Source of the DNA: CAZSWS01 sp964610765
GTDB lineage: Bacteria > Bacteroidota > Bacteroidia > Bacteroidales > Tannerellaceae
Assembly: GCA_964610765.1 (NCBI GenBank)
Contig: CAZSWS010000005.1
Span: forward strand, 1 to 64,000
Direction of reading: 5' to 3'
DNA: 64,000 nucleotides
Shown: positions 62,918 to 64,000 of the stretch, piece by piece
Layout of the letters: each line of letters starts with the position of its first letter
Position numbering within the stretch: the first letter of the stretch is position 1
Program-made: the position numbers and the translations under genes
Notes under the pieces: model-generated
What the model was told of the DNA's origin: nothing
Database searches by the model: none
The model's input: only the letters and a program-made list of their open reading frames with translations

Positions 62918-63334
62918 TTAATCAAAGAATCCTGCTTTTTCTAATTTTGCAATATGCTCATCACTCCATTGAACAATCTCTATATAATTATTTTCGGATA
63001 ATTTTAGTCGAGATTGAAATCCTACTGAAACAGGAGTTTTATCTTGTGCTATTTCTATTCTTTTTTGTTTAGCTGATAGCAAAACTTCATCTATATCTTT
63101 AACTACATATACTGCCCGTGTTTTGATAATAAAATCCGGATTTTCTTTATCTGTAGAGGTTATTGAAAATTTTCCTATTTCTGAACTTATTGAATAAACA
63201 GTAGATTCGGAAGGATGATGATCAAATTGGAAATCAATCTTACCACCAAATAAAGTTATAAAGCTATTTAAGAGTTTTTCTGTTTCTACTCTGGACACAA
63301 AAAGGCGGACAAAGGGACCTGCTATTAGTTTCAT
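62918..63334 (-). CDS. VOC-family (glyoxalase-like) protein
   Basis: A 138-residue VOC-superfamily protein. It shows the family's repeated beta-alpha-beta-beta-beta arrangement: GPFVRLFVSRVETEKLLNSF, then a second half from AVYVVKDIDEVLLSAKQ to the closing LKLSENNYIEIVQW. Metal ligands are not obvious beyond H39/H40 and the Glu in EIVQW, so enzymatic activity is uncertain. It starts 20 bases after the epimerase stop on the same strand, and is likely co-transcribed with it. Confidence 0.75.
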   Translation of the reverse strand: MKLIAGPFVRLFVSRVETEKLLNSFITLFGGKIDFQFDHHPSESTVYSISSEIGKFSITSTDKENPDFIIKTRAVYVVKDIDEVLLSAKQKRIEIAQDKTPVSVGFQSRLKLSENNYIEIVQWSDEHIAKLEKAGFFD

Positions 63335-63354
63335 AATACTGTCATTTTAATTTA

Positions 63355-64000
63355 TTATATCAAGTTTTGTATTGCAGATTTAATATCAGGGAATCTGAAT
63401 ACATAACCTGCTTGTACTATCTTATCTGATGTTAAGTACTGACCATTAAAAGAAGTATCAACTTCATTAAAACTTTTCGAATCTTCTACAGAAGCATAAT
63501 ACATCAGTTTAAAGATTGATTGTCTCGTTGTAACCCCGGGAGCTGTTGTATTAAACACACCATCAAGAGCATTATTACTAACTGCGTAAGCAAACATTCC
63601 TCCCATATCGTCAGCATGTACCCAAGGAAAATAAGAAGCATCTGTTGCATTCTTAAAAGCTTCCGGATTAGTTGCCAGTTTATTTTTAAAGCTCAAAAAC
63701 ATGTTGGCTTTTGGCCCTAATACTAAACATATACGTAGCTTCACAACACGACCAGCAATATGATCTATTTTAAATTGATCCGCTGCCTTTTCCCAAGACT
63801 CAACCAGTTCTGCTTCATATGTATCTGCCATATTACCCGATTCGTCAATAGCCTTAGCCTCATCAGTAAAAGCATAATAGCCTAATGCACTGGCCGAAAT
63901 AAAAGCTTTTAGCTGGATGTTTTTCTTCTTTAGTTTTTCAAGAAGCAACTCACTGGCTCCAATACGAGTTCCCCAAATCAGTTTTTTCCTTTCTTCTGTT
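63355..64000 (-). CDS. TIGR01777-type NAD(P)-dependent epimerase, 5' end beyond window
   Basis: The reading frame stays open to the right edge, so the N-terminal Rossmann part lies outside. What is visible is the rest of a TIGR01777 (YfcH/SulA-related) sugar epimerase-like protein: KLIWGTRIGASELLLEKL, AFISASALGYY, RVVKLRICLVLGPKA, YFPWVHADDMG, TTAPGVTTRQ and the DUF1731-like C terminus (YLTSDKIVQAGYVFRFPDI). An apparent start at 63948 is only an internal TTG. Its substrate is unknown. Confidence 0.85.
   Translation of the reverse strand, partial: TEERKKLIWGTRIGASELLLEKLKKKNIQLKAFISASALGYYAFTDEAKAIDESGNMADTYEAELVESWEKAADQFKIDHIAGRVVKLRICLVLGPKANMFLSFKNKLATNPEAFKNATDASYFPWVHADDMGGMFAYAVSNNALDGVFNTTAPGVTTRQSIFKLMYYASVEDSKSFNEVDTSFNGQYLTSDKIVQAGYVFRFPDIKSAIQNLI

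Overview
The window is AT-rich chromosomal DNA from a member of the Bacteroidales, most likely Bacteroides or a close relative. The evidence is the gene families (DUF5686 outer-membrane-type protein, LsrF/DhaKL, YVTN-cytochrome proteins, TrmB, WaaA, PepD and GdhA of Bacteroides type), the near absence of Shine-Dalgarno sequences, and repeated -7 boxes of the Bacteroidetes type (TAnnTTTG, often TACTTTTG). The initiator tRNA gene has a textbook TTTG-N19-TAnnTTTG promoter. Two runs of 100 N (1741-1840 and 22223-22322) are assembly gaps, and each interrupts a gene.

Layout. 1-13.0 kb: CNNM/CBS membrane protein, a tiny T9SS-tail-like protein, ribonuclease Z (gapped), OmpH/Skp-like chaperone, PepD dipeptidase, a lipoprotein endonuclease/phosphatase, an M23 peptidase, a large DUF5686 protein and topoisomerase I. 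13.3-20.7 kb: tRNA-fMet, a TetR-FabH-FabG cassette, an RluA-type pseudouridine synthase, Prs, Rpe, a small possible ORF, a ROK glucokinase and a Nudix hydrolase. 20.7-25.8 kb: a divergent cluster for sugar derivatives (TIM-barrel isomerase and Gfo/Idh oxidoreductase, both exported, facing an SSS symporter, a DUF308 protein and a ThuA lipoprotein). 25.9-36.7 kb: Mrp, TrmB, WaaA-GltX, a 7TM-HD (PgpH-like) protein, LMW tyrosine phosphatase, transglutaminase-like protein and PriA. 36.7-44.5 kb: a palindromic 22-bp repeat element, a transaldolase-family gene, a structured intergenic RNA candidate, an OPT transporter, a SpoIID-like protein, DUF2007, an Ig-like lipoprotein and GdhA. 44.9-48.7 kb: late cobalamin assembly (CbiB, CobU, CobT, CobS, CobC).

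48.7-62.6 kb is the most unusual part. Ten minus-strand genes run from an IclR regulator to an LsrF aldolase/thiolase with no U-tract terminator visible between them: IclR, a YVTN-propeller/MauG-like diheme protein, a chorismatase-like (FkbO/Hyg5) protein, a D-lyxose-isomerase-like cupin lipoprotein, a 1330-residue NPCBM-HzsA-like-diheme-FGE-fold protein, a fused ResB/CcsA cytochrome c synthase, a small VOC-like protein, DhaK, DhaL and LsrF. Secreted c-type cytochromes, the machinery that attaches their haem, and a cytoplasmic triose/ketose kinase plus aldolase sit together. I propose an IclR-controlled oxidative catabolic system of unknown substrate; this is inference. The window ends with a VOC protein and a TIGR01777-type epimerase cut by the right edge.
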